A stretch of DNA of 64,000 bases from JABFRJ01 sp031374735 (lineage in GTDB: Bacteria; Pseudomonadota; Alphaproteobacteria; Rhizobiales; Hyphomicrobiaceae): assembly GCA_031374735.1 (NCBI GenBank), contig JANMGQ010000033.1, positions 100,611 to 164,610 on the forward strand, given 5' to 3'. Below the pieces are notes generated by a model, which was not told where the DNA came from, ran no database searches, and saw nothing but the letters and a program-made list of their open reading frames with translations. Shown piece after piece: positions 1 through 7,705 of the stretch. Numbering within the stretch: position 1 is the first letter of the stretch; each line of letters starts with the position of its first letter. Position numbers and translations under genes: made by a program.

Positions 1-2028
1 GGCCGCCGCCGCTGTTGGCGCATACTGTGACGTGATCAGCCCCTGGGCTTTTGCCGACCAGGGCATCAGCTCGGCATCCAGCAGCGCCCAGTCGGTCGCG
101 TGTCGCTCCCAGAAGCGCGTCTCCGTCATGGCGTCGCGCACGCGCGCGAGCAGGGCTTCACAGGTGACACCGTCGTTGAAGAATGCCCGGCCCGTGCGCG
201 TGAGAATATGGCCGGTTTCACCTGTAGTGATGCCAAAGCGCGTGCGAGCGCCATCCGCATCGCGGCACACGATCAGCAGCGCACGCGAGCCCATGTGCTT
301 TTCTTCAACGACCAGATCCGTGACGCCTTCATCGCGGTAAAACTCAAACGCGGCGGCCGGCTGTTCGAGGAAACCAGCGAGGCGGCGTGTCTTCTCCGTA
401 TCCGGCGGATCTTGGGTGAGCGTTGTCGCGCACGGCGACATGGTCGGCGGCAGGTGGATCAGCCACTTCGGGTTCACCGCAAAGCGCGACATGACCTCCA
501 ACGCCGCGGCTGACTGAGCCGCATCGATGGTGACGGTGTTGGCAATCGTCGTCGTGACGATGTGCTTGCCGATGACCAAGTCGATATCGAGCAGATCGTC
601 TTGCGCCTGTTGGGCTGTCAGGTGTTGCTCAGCAGGCGGCGCAAGTGGGCGTTTCGGCTCGGCATAGACCTGCCGCGCTTTGACATCGACCAGTTCGCGC
701 TCCGGCCAGCGCAGTGCCGTGAGCCGGCCGCCGAACACGCAGCCCGTGTCGATGCAGATGGTATCGTTGAGCCACTCGGCGTTCAGCGTTGGCGTATGGC
801 CGTACACGACCACGGTTTTGCCGCGATAGTCGGCCGCCCAATTATGCCGGATCGGCAGGCCGAACTCGTCGCTCTCGCCTGTCGTCTCGCCGTACAGGCA
901 GAATTCGCGGACGGAGCCCGAGGCGCGGCCGATCATCTCGTCCTTGACGCCTGCGTGCGCAACGGCAAGCTTTCCACCATCGAGCCAGAAGTGGCTGATC
1001 AGGTTGCCAACGAACTTGGCCACTTCACGTTTGAAGTGCGTATCCGTCTTCGCGACCTCCTCCATCTGCGCGACGGTCTTGTCGAGGCCGTGGGAGAGGG
1101 TCACGGTCTTGCCGTTCGCCCAGCGCCAGAACTTGATGTCGTGGTTGCCGAGCACGCACAGGCCGCTGCCGGCCGCGACCATGCTCATGACGATGCGCAG
1201 CACATCCGGCGAATTCGGCCCGCGATCGACGAGGTCACCGACGAACACGGCGCGTCGGCCGGTGGGCGGGATGACGTGGACGGTGCGTTTGGGGGCGGCG
1301 CGTTTGGTGTCTGTCCTCTGGTCAGACACCGTTGGTACAGTCGAGTTCGATGAACCCAGCTCTGCTGCACCGGCGGTTTCGGGTGTCTGACCAGAGGTCA
1401 GACACCATTCGATCCGATATCCCAGCTTCTCCAGCAACTCCTGCAGTTCATCCGCGCATCCGTGCACGTCGCCGATGATGTCGAACGGCCCCTCGATGTT
1501 CCGCGCATCCGTCCAGGTGCGCGTCCGCGTAATCGTCGTCGCAGCAATCTTGTCGACGCCGTCGAGCCGGTGGAGATAGCGGATGCCCTCTTTGTCCGGG
1601 CGATTGAGCCCGCGACGCAGACCAGCCATCTGATTGCGCACGACATGTGGGCCAAACTGCCGATCCGGCCGCGAACCGTTGCGCGAAAGGCAGATACCCT
1701 CGCCGGGATCGATCACGATGCCGACGGTCAGCGCATGATACTGCTTGGCGATGGTGACAAACTTGGCGCGGTCTTCGGGCCTGACGTTGGTCGCGTCGAT
1801 GACGGTCAGCTTGCGCCGTTTGAGGCGCGTCGCCGTGACGAAGTGGCAAGCCGCAAAGGCATCGCCACTGGCTTCAAGACTGTTCTCATCGTCATCGACG
1901 ACACCGCGATAGTGGTCGGACGACACGATCTCCGTCGGCTTGAAATGCGTGCGCGCAAACGTGGATTTGCCGGAGCCCGAGGCACCGATCAGCAAGACGA
2001 GGCAGAAGTCGGGGATTTCAATCTTCAT
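1..2028 (-). CDS. pnkp: Bacterial polynucleotide kinase-phosphatase-ligase Pnkp (3' end outside window)
   Basis: This is an end-healing and sealing enzyme for broken RNA. About 676 residues are visible of a family usually near 850. The N-terminal kinase has a P-loop (GASGSGKST, residues 15-23) followed by VVDATNV-like kinase sequence (here VIDATNV). The central metallophosphatase has GDVHG (186-190), GDLVDRG (264-270), GNHD and a YGHTP motif. The start of the adenylyltransferase/ligase domain has the nucleotidyl-lysine motif KHMGSR (Lys about 577). The frame is open to position 1, so the ligase C-terminus lies outside. The ATG at 2028 gives the expected family N-terminus (MKIEIPDFCLV), although no strong ribosome-binding site is visible. 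About 35 residues (208-242) are encoded by an inserted palindrome pair, with no frameshift or stop. Hen1, the usual partner, is not upstream: a SufT gene is there instead. It could still lie to the left. Confidence 0.93.
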   Translation of the reverse strand, partial: MKIEIPDFCLVLLIGASGSGKSTFARTHFKPTEIVSSDHYRGVVDDDENSLEASGDAFAACHFVTATRLKRRKLTVIDATNVRPEDRAKFVTIAKQYHALTVGIVIDPGEGICLSRNGSRPDRQFGPHVVRNQMAGLRRGLNRPDKEGIRYLHRLDGVDKIAATTITRTRTWTDARNIEGPFDIIGDVHGCADELQELLEKLGYRIEWCLTSGQTPETAGAAELGSSNSTVPTVSDQRTDTKRAAPKRTVHVIPPTGRRAVFVGDLVDRGPNSPDVLRIVMSMVAAGSGLCVLGNHDIKFWRWANGKTVTLSHGLDKTVAQMEEVAKTDTHFKREVAKFVGNLISHFWLDGGKLAVAHAGVKDEMIGRASGSVREFCLYGETTGESDEFGLPIRHNWAADYRGKTVVVYGHTPTLNAEWLNDTICIDTGCVFGGRLTALRWPERELVDVKARQVYAEPKRPLAPPAEQHLTAQQAQDDLLDIDLVIGKHIVTTTIANTVTIDAAQSAAALEVMSRFAVNPKWLIHLPPTMSPCATTLTQDPPDTEKTRRLAGFLEQPAAAFEFYRDEGVTDLVVEEKHMGSRALLIVCRDADGARTRFGITTGETGHILTRTGRAFFNDGVTCEALLARVRDAMTETRFWERHATDWALLDAELMPWSAKAQGLITSQYAPTAAAA
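1306..1406. repeat. REPIN-like inverted pair of 25-nt palindromes inside pnkp
   Basis: The two units are 1306-1330 and 1382-1406. Unit two is a perfect palindrome with 11-nt arms (GGTGTCTGACC / GGTCAGACACC) and the loop AGA. Unit one differs at one arm position and has the loop TCT, so the units are reverse complements of each other (24 of 25 identical) with a 51-nt spacer. Two REP units in inverted orientation is the layout of REPIN elements mobilised by RAYT transposases. No RAYT gene is in this window, so that link is inferred. The pair sits within the phosphatase coding sequence and stays in frame. Confidence 0.85.
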
Positions 2029-2101
2029 TGCGTGCAACGCGGTCGCGACTTGGACAATCTTCGCTACCACCGATACGCGCCCGCGTCATGCGGACCAACC
2101 G

Positions 2102-2539
2102 TCAATACATGCCGCAGGCGAGCTTGGCCTCTTCGCTCATGCGGTCCTTGTCCCACGGCGGGTCAAAGGTCAGGTTCACGGTGCACCCCTGCACGCCTGG
2201 AACAGCGTTGACGGCGTTCTCGACCATGCCGGGCATCTCGCCTGCGACCGGGCAACCTGGCGACGTCAGCGTCATGTCGATCGTCACGTAGCGATCGTCC
2301 CCGATGTCGATCTTGTAGATCAGCCCGAGTTCGTAGATGTCGGCCGGGATTTCGGGATCGGTGACGGTCTTGAGGCCGCACACGATATCGGCCGTCAGTT
2401 GGTCCAGTTCTTCAGCCGACAGCGTCGAGCCTGGCACGGGCGTGCCACCCTCAGCGATCGATTTCGGGCGCGGGCTTTCTGTGCCAGCCCGGACAGGCGG
2501 CGGTGCGAGATCGGCATCGGCAGGCGAATAGTCGGTCAT
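2102..2539 (-). CDS. SufT/PaaD-like iron-sulfur assembly protein (MIP18/DUF59 family)
   Basis: This 145-residue protein is probably an auxiliary factor for Fe-S cluster maturation. It has the family signatures DPEIPADIYELGLIY, TSPGCP and, near the C-terminus, FDPPWDKDRMS. The first 40 residues are proline-rich and likely disordered. An upstream ATG at 2632 exists, but the ATG at 2539 follows a good GAGAAG-type ribosome-binding site and gives the normal family N-terminus. No sufBCDSE genes are adjacent, so it is apparently a stand-alone copy. It lies 73 nt upstream of pnkp on the same strand and could be co-transcribed with it. Confidence 0.88.
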   Translation of the reverse strand: MTDYSPADADLAPPPVRAGTESPRPKSIAEGGTPVPGSTLSAEELDQLTADIVCGLKTVTDPEIPADIYELGLIYKIDIGDDRYVTIDMTLTSPGCPVAGEMPGMVENAVNAVPGVQGCTVNLTFDPPWDKDRMSEEAKLACGMY

Positions 2540-2678
2540 CTTCTCACTCTTGCGCGCCGTAGTGCCGCGATCGCGGCGTTCCGGGGCGGTATCTCTACCC
2601 ATACCGCACTGGCCGCCCAAGGTCGAGGCCACGCAAGATCAGGCCCAGGTCAGGCCCAGGTCAGGCCAAGATATCACA

Positions 2679-4523
2679 TCAGTGAAACTGGAAATCGCCG
2701 GCCGTCAGCGTTGTGGCGAGGACGCCCTGGAGCAGGATGGTGTCCGTGCCCACCTTAATCTGCGTGTCAGCACCGATCTGTTTCAGTTTGAGCGATGCGA
2801 ACGAAGCTACACCGAGCATGTCAATCACGTCGTCGCCGCGGGTAAAGTCGGTGATCGTGTCCGATCCGTCGCCGACGGCAAATCGGAACGTGTCGCGGCC
2901 TGCGCCACCGGTCAGGACGTCCTTGTTGATGCCGCCAACCAGCAGATCATCGCCGACGCCACCGTCAAGCGTATCAGCCCCGGCGTTGCCATACAGCGCA
3001 TCGTTGCCATCGAAGCCCGAGAGCTTGTTGGCATAACCATCGCCGCTGAGCGTGTCAGCGAACACCGAGCCGCGCGCGTTCTCGACGCGGATAAGATCGA
3101 CGATGGCCACACCGCCAATGCTGACTTCGATGCCGCCAGAAAGCAGGTCGACGCGCACACCAGCGGCTGCCGTCATAAAGTCCGCCGTGTCGTTGCCGGC
3201 ACCGCCGTCCATCGTCTCGACAGCACCCGGCGCTGCTCCCGAGTAGATCAGCCAGTCGTCGCCCGCACCGCCATAGAGCGTGTCGCGCCCGGCACCGCCG
3301 TCGAGGATGTCGTTGCCGTCTTCGCCGTAGATCACATCGTCACCGGCACCCGCCATGACCCAGTCGTTGCCGCTGTGCGCCGCGATGACATCGCGACCGT
3401 CGCTGCCGAGGATGGTGTCGTTGCCGTCTGTTATCGCGTAGGTCCAGAGTGGCGCGCCTGGAACCACCACGGGAATGTATTGGGCGACACCGTCGAGGCG
3501 GATGTCGGTGGTCGGGATCCAGCGATCGTTGAGTGGATCATCATCGCCGAAGGTCTGCAGATAGCCGCTGTCGATCTTGATCGGATCGCCGGCAGTGCCG
3601 ACGTAAACAACACCATCGAGGCCAGCCCGCGCTACACCACTGAGGCGCAAGCCGCCCATGGCATTGTCACCGATGTGGGCGCCGCTGACAGAAATGTCGT
3701 TCGCTTGCCGCGCTTCGATGCCATAGCGGCCGTTGCCGTCGAATGTGCCGCCGCTGACGGTGACGTGCTCGGTGAAGGCGCGGGCTTCGTTGTCACCGGT
3801 CTGTATGACGAGGCCGGAGCCCCCGTTGCCGGTGCTGGAACTGTTCAACACCAAGACGTTCTGGGAGCCCGTGACAACGTTGATGCCGTGCCGGCCGTTG
3901 GCGAACGCAGTCGTGTTCTCGATGCGCACATCACGGCAGAAGTCGACGACGATGCCGTCGACACCATTGTGATGCGCCGAGACGGACTTGATGGTGAGCC
4001 CGACCGTGCGCTCGTGCGGATCGACGCCGTAACGCGAGCAGTTGGCGACGTCGACACCATCAAGAGTGATGTTCGTGTCGGCTTGCGCCGTGCCGGGTTT
4101 CGGGCCGCAATAGAAGCCGTCGACGCTGCCGCTCGTCGCGGCCTTATTGCCGTCGATTGACAGGTTTGCGATCACGACATTGCTGGTTGTCGCATAAGTC
4201 CCGTCAGCCTGGGTTGCGCCGCTGGCCGTGCGGACAATGCCGGTCACACTGCCGGAACCGTCGGCGAGTTTCAGGGTTGTCGCCCCGGCACCAGCCCCCT
4301 CAAGTCGCGTGTTCGAGCCGACCTTCAGGCAGCCGTCGGCGGCATTGCCTGCGCCGGCCACAGTCCATGTCCCAGCTGACAGGGATACGCTTCCGCCGCC
4401 GCTGGCAGCAACCGCATTCAATGCCTGCTGGATGAGTGCCGTTTGTTGGCTCGCCGTCGCCGTCTCGGCCACGGCAAGGGTCACGGAATTGCCAGTGACC
4501 GTGCTATAAGTGACGCTCAGCAT
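2679..4523 (-). CDS. AlgE-type secreted mannuronan C5-epimerase with RTX repeats
   Basis: This 614-residue protein combines a right-handed beta-helix (roughly residues 20-350) with calcium-binding RTX nonapeptides (roughly 365-590, e.g. GGAGRDTLYGGAGDD). The catalytic signature of AlgE epimerases, YGVDPHE, is at 165-171, preceded by IDGNKAATSG and SVDGFYCG, which also match that family. Such enzymes convert mannuronate to guluronate in alginate-like polymers outside the cell. There is no N-terminal signal peptide, and the RTX region plus the C-terminal tail fit type I secretion. The start has an AAGGAAGAG ribosome-binding site. No alginate synthesis or type I secretion genes are adjacent. A polysaccharide lyase with the same fold is the alternative, but the DPHE motif favours an epimerase. 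Confidence 0.85.
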   Translation of the reverse strand: MLSVTYSTVTGNSVTLAVAETATASQQTALIQQALNAVAASGGGSVSLSAGTWTVAGAGNAADGCLKVGSNTRLEGAGAGATTLKLADGSGSVTGIVRTASGATQADGTYATTSNVVIANLSIDGNKAATSGSVDGFYCGPKPGTAQADTNITLDGVDVANCSRYGVDPHERTVGLTIKSVSAHHNGVDGIVVDFCRDVRIENTTAFANGRHGINVVTGSQNVLVLNSSSTGNGGSGLVIQTGDNEARAFTEHVTVSGGTFDGNGRYGIEARQANDISVSGAHIGDNAMGGLRLSGVARAGLDGVVYVGTAGDPIKIDSGYLQTFGDDDPLNDRWIPTTDIRLDGVAQYIPVVVPGAPLWTYAITDGNDTILGSDGRDVIAAHSGNDWVMAGAGDDVIYGEDGNDILDGGAGRDTLYGGAGDDWLIYSGAAPGAVETMDGGAGNDTADFMTAAAGVRVDLLSGGIEVSIGGVAIVDLIRVENARGSVFADTLSGDGYANKLSGFDGNDALYGNAGADTLDGGVGDDLLVGGINKDVLTGGAGRDTFRFAVGDGSDTITDFTRGDDVIDMLGVASFASLKLKQIGADTQIKVGTDTILLQGVLATTLTAGDFQFH

Positions 4524-4625
4524 CAGATCGCGCTCTTCCTTGAAAATACGAACAGTCGAGCAATATTGCCCGCGACGAGTTCACACTTTCGAAAGAAAGC
4601 TGGTTAGGAATGCTCTGCGACAACA

Positions 4626-4678
4626 CCTAGAATTCGAGCAAAATTCTAGGCAACGGGCGAGGACGAGACATCCTCGCC
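4626..4678. terminator. Two stem-loops between the acyl-CoA dehydrogenase and epimerase genes
   Basis: The first hairpin is 4626-4650 (arms CCTAGAATT / AATTCTAGG). The second is 4656-4678 (arms GGCGAGGA / TCCTCGCC). They lie just past the end of the leftward acyl-CoA dehydrogenase gene. No T-run follows, so they may be mRNA 3' stabilisers rather than intrinsic terminators. Confidence 0.45.
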
Positions 4679-4702
4679 GCCTGCGTACTTGAGGACGACA
4701 AC

Positions 4703-5863
4703 TCACGCGGCCGAGATCAGACCACCCATACCAGCCAGCAGGCGCAAATGGTGGTCGGCGTTGCCGAAAGCCTGGTCGATCATGGTCAGGCGCTTGAAGT
4801 AATGGCCGGCCTTGTATTCCATGGTCATGCCGATGCCGCCGTGCAACTGGATGGCGGTTTCACCAACGAACTTGCACGATTTGCTGATCTGAACTTTGGC
4901 GGCCGAGATGGCGCGGCGGCGCTCTTTGGCGTCGGCTTCGCCCGCCATCATGGTGGCGTAGTAGGCCATGGAGCGGGCCTGCTCCAACGCCGTGAACATG
5001 TCGACCGACTTGTGCTGCAGCACCTGGAACGAGCCGATGGCGACGCCGAACTGCTTGCGCGTCTTAAGGTAGTCAACGGTCAAGTCGTGCAGGGCGGCCA
5101 TGGCGCCGACAGCTTCGGCAGCCAGCGCCGCGATGCCTTCGTCAACGACGCGCTCAAGTATGGCGAGGCCATCGTTGTCCCGGCCGGCCAGCACGTCTTC
5201 GGGGCCGACTTTGACGTCCTTCAAGGTGATGTCGGAGGCGCGGAAGCCATCTTGTGTTGGATAACTCGTGCGCGTGACGCCGGCGGCTGTGCCGCCCACC
5301 AAGAATAGGCCGATGCCGCCGCGGTCGCGCTTGCCGCCCGAAATGCGCGCGGAGACGACGATCGTATCAGCCGTATCACCACCGAGGACAACGACCTTTT
5401 CTCCGTCCAGCACATAGCCGCCGTTGCCGTCTGCACGGGCCTTCACGGAGACATCGGCGAGGTCGAACCGCGATTGCCGCTCGGTGTAGGCGAGCGCCAG
5501 CGTGCGTGCGCCGGCGATGACGTCAGGCAGCAAGGCTGATTGCTGTGCGGCACTCGCGCCGTGACGCAATGCGGCGCCGCCGAGCACGATTGACGAAAAG
5601 TACGGCTCGATCGCGGAGTTGCGGCCGATGGCATCCATGACGATCATAGTCTCGACAAGGCCAGCGCCGAGGCCACCGTGCTCTTCGGCAAAGGGGATCG
5701 CGGTCAGGCCGAGCTCGGCATACTGGGCCCAGTTGGCCTTCGCGTAGCCAGTCGGCTCCTTGCGGGCCGCGGCCTTTTTCTTGAGGTCATTGTAGGCGTC
5801 GGCGAGGAACCGGTCGACGCTGTCTTTGATCTGTCGCTGGTCGTCGGAAAGGTCGAAGTCCAT
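4703..5863 (-). CDS. Acyl-CoA dehydrogenase, PimD-like (small subunit type)
   Basis: This 386-residue FAD flavoenzyme introduces a 2,3 double bond into an acyl-CoA. The N-terminal helical domain starts MDFDLSDDQRQIKDSVDRFL. The middle beta domain has YPTQDGFRASDITL. The C-terminal domain has TRKQFGVAIGSFQVLQHKSVDM and LHGGIGMTMEYKAGHYFKRL, typical of the pimeloyl-CoA dehydrogenase small-subunit group. The partner large subunit (PimC) is not adjacent, so this copy is monocistronic here. An operator-like palindrome overlaps its likely promoter. The acyl chain used cannot be told from sequence. Confidence 0.9.
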   Translation of the reverse strand: MDFDLSDDQRQIKDSVDRFLADAYNDLKKKAAARKEPTGYAKANWAQYAELGLTAIPFAEEHGGLGAGLVETMIVMDAIGRNSAIEPYFSSIVLGGAALRHGASAAQQSALLPDVIAGARTLALAYTERQSRFDLADVSVKARADGNGGYVLDGEKVVVLGGDTADTIVVSARISGGKRDRGGIGLFLVGGTAAGVTRTSYPTQDGFRASDITLKDVKVGPEDVLAGRDNDGLAILERVVDEGIAALAAEAVGAMAALHDLTVDYLKTRKQFGVAIGSFQVLQHKSVDMFTALEQARSMAYYATMMAGEADAKERRRAISAAKVQISKSCKFVGETAIQLHGGIGMTMEYKAGHYFKRLTMIDQAFGNADHHLRLLAGMGGLISAA

Positions 5864-5911
5864 GGTCGCAGCTCCTCAACATGCCAGCACGGGGCCAGCC
5901 CGCGCCCGTCG

Positions 5912-5939
5912 ATAATACGCCATTGACGCGCACGTCAAT
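5912..5939 (-). promoter_or_regulatory. Putative promoter with overlapping operator palindrome for the acyl-CoA dehydrogenase gene
   Basis: An 18-nt palindrome, ATTGACG-CGCA-CGTCAAT, lies at 5922-5939, about 60-75 nt before the start codon. Read leftward, its TTGACG arm (5933-5938) can act as a -35 box with TATTAT (5912-5917, 15-nt spacing) or TTATCG (17-nt spacing) as -10. The position would let a repressor block RNA polymerase. The shape resembles sites of acyl-CoA or branched-chain catabolism regulators, but the regulator is unknown. Confidence 0.45.
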
Positions 5940-6052
5940 TAGCCCGCGCGCCTGTGCCCCAGCGCGCGCCATGCTGCGGGCCCATGCAGCGGGTGTTCAT
6001 GCGGCATCCGATCATGTTAAGCCTGTCCCACTCGGGGACGACGGAGAGGCAC

Positions 6053-6364
6053 ATGCTCCATTGGGCGATCTTTAGATACTTCATGTCGCTTGGGAGCGTC
6101 GCGGTCTCGCTTGTGCTGGCGGTGTTGGCGCTCGGGTATTGCGCGGTCTACGAGCGACCGTTCCTTCTGACGCTGACCAAGGCCGCCGCGCAGATCCGCG
6201 ATAAGATTCTAGCTTTAATGCCCTGGGCGGATGGCGAGATCATCGCGCGCCTGGTGCTGCACGAAAGCACGGTGCTGCTTATGTTTTTCACGCTTGGTGC
6301 ACGCGCCGTGATCGGCTTGCTGCAGCTCGTCGGTGGGTTCATATTCAAGCGCTACGACTATTGA
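6053..6364 (+). CDS. Small two-helix membrane protein of unknown function
   Basis: This 103-residue protein has a hydrophobic helix near residues 8-31 (FMSLGSVAVSLVLAVLALGY) and a second near 68-97. The ATG at 6053 was chosen over an in-frame ATG at 5954 because it follows a clear GGAGAGG ribosome-binding site. It ends 11 nt before the DapA-family gene and is probably co-transcribed with it. I do not recognise the family. Confidence 0.75.
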   Translation: MLHWAIFRYFMSLGSVAVSLVLAVLALGYCAVYERPFLLTLTKAAAQIRDKILALMPWADGEIIARLVLHESTVLLMFFTLGARAVIGLLQLVGGFIFKRYDY

Positions 6365-6375
6365 GAGGGTGAGCC

Positions 6376-7323
6376 ATGGCAAAGTCGGCAAAGACCACCA
6401 ACGTGTTCCGGGGCGTTATTCCCGCATTGATGACGCCCTGCACGGCCAAGCGTGAGCCTGATTTTGCGGCCCTGGTCACCAAGGGCAAGGAACTCGTCGG
6501 CCACGGCATGTCCGCCGTCGTCTATTGCGGCTCCATGGGCGACTGGCCGCTGCTGACGGACGAGCAGCGCATGGAGGGCGTCGCGGCGCTCACCAAAGCC
6601 GGCGTACCCGTCATCGTCGGCACGGGCGCGCAGAACCCCAAGCGGGCCGCGGCTCTGGCCGCGCATGCCAAGAAAGTCGGCGCGAAGGGCCTGATGATCA
6701 TCCCGCGTGTGCTGTCGCGTGGCGCCTCCGTTGCGGCGCAACGCGCGCATTTCGAGGGCGTCCTTGAAGCCGCGGTGGACTTGCCGTCGGTGATCTACAA
6801 CAGCCCCTACTATGGCTATGAAACCAAGGCTGATCTGTTCTTTGCGCTGCGCGCCAAACATCCGCATCTTGTCGGCTTCAAGGAGTTCGGCGGGGCGAAG
6901 TCGCTCTCCTACGCAGCTGAGCACATCACGGGACAGGACACGTCGCTGACACTGATGGTCGGCGTCGATACGCAGGTGGTGCACGGCTATGTGAACTGCG
7001 GGGCGATCGGTGCCATCACCGGCATCGGCAACGTGCTACCGAAAGAGGTGTTGCACCTCGTGGCGCTGTGCGAGAAAGCGCAGAAGGGCGATGCGAAGGC
7101 GCGCCGGCAAGCTGAAAAACTCGACAAGGCCTTGGGCGTGCTGTCCTCGTTCGACGAAGGAGTCGATCTGGTGCTGTACTACAAGCATCTGTTGGTGCTC
7201 GAGGGCAACCCCGAATACGAGCACCACTTCTTGGCATCCGACAGTCTCTCAGCCAGCCAGAAGCACTATGCCGCGAGCCAGCTGGCCCTGTTCAAGACGT
7301 GGTATCGCGATTGGACGGAATGA
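6376..7323 (+). CDS. DapA-family aldolase (dihydrodipicolinate synthase/N-acetylneuraminate lyase superfamily)
   Basis: This 315-residue class I aldolase is a TIM barrel. The Schiff-base lysine is in VGFKEFGG and the catalytic tyrosine in YNSPYYGYE. The motif GSMGDWPLLTDEQR replaces the GTTGE-type motif of true DapA. That change suggests a different substrate, such as a hydroxy-2-oxo acid, rather than lysine biosynthesis, but the substrate is not established. The ribosome-binding site is GAGAGGGTGA. It follows a small membrane protein gene closely. Confidence 0.85.
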   Translation: MAKSAKTTNVFRGVIPALMTPCTAKREPDFAALVTKGKELVGHGMSAVVYCGSMGDWPLLTDEQRMEGVAALTKAGVPVIVGTGAQNPKRAAALAAHAKKVGAKGLMIIPRVLSRGASVAAQRAHFEGVLEAAVDLPSVIYNSPYYGYETKADLFFALRAKHPHLVGFKEFGGAKSLSYAAEHITGQDTSLTLMVGVDTQVVHGYVNCGAIGAITGIGNVLPKEVLHLVALCEKAQKGDAKARRQAEKLDKALGVLSSFDEGVDLVLYYKHLLVLEGNPEYEHHFLASDSLSASQKHYAASQLALFKTWYRDWTE

Positions 7324-7434
7324 GGATGGATCTGATCGCAATCATCCACTGCCAATGTCATCCGCTCGGTTGAACTGGTCGAAATGAGAGCCCAGGGAGA
7401 GGCGTGCGCGCGTCCCCGATTCGGGTGATCCCCC

Positions 7435-7698
7435 ATGTTCGAACGCCGGTCCGACAGCATCGCCTTTTTTGTAATTCTCGCGGTCTGCCTCGCTGGCGCC
7501 TTCAAGGCGCCCTGGTGGGCCATCGTGGCAGGCGCCAGCAGCTTGGCCTTGTTGTCGCTCGGGCAAAGCTGGCGCGCCGCATCTGGCACCGATGTGCCCG
7601 ATGGCGTGCAGCTCGCCTCAAGCTCACTCAACGGCGCCGCCGTCGCTGCTGTCGCCTTTTTCAGCGGGCATGGGCTGGCTTGGGTTTGGGGAGTATGA
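7435..7698 (+). CDS. Small membrane protein of unknown function
   Basis: This 87-residue protein has three hydrophobic stretches (about residues 9-24, 26-44 and 66-86) and a short hydrophilic loop. Codon use is like that of the neighbours. Upstream there is only a weak purine stretch (GGGTGA). It ends 7 nt from the end of the convergent low-GC gene. I do not recognise a family. Confidence 0.6.
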   Translation: MFERRSDSIAFFVILAVCLAGAFKAPWWAIVAGASSLALLSLGQSWRAASGTDVPDGVQLASSSLNGAAVAAVAFFSGHGLAWVWGV

Positions 7699-7705
7699 CT
7701 GAACC

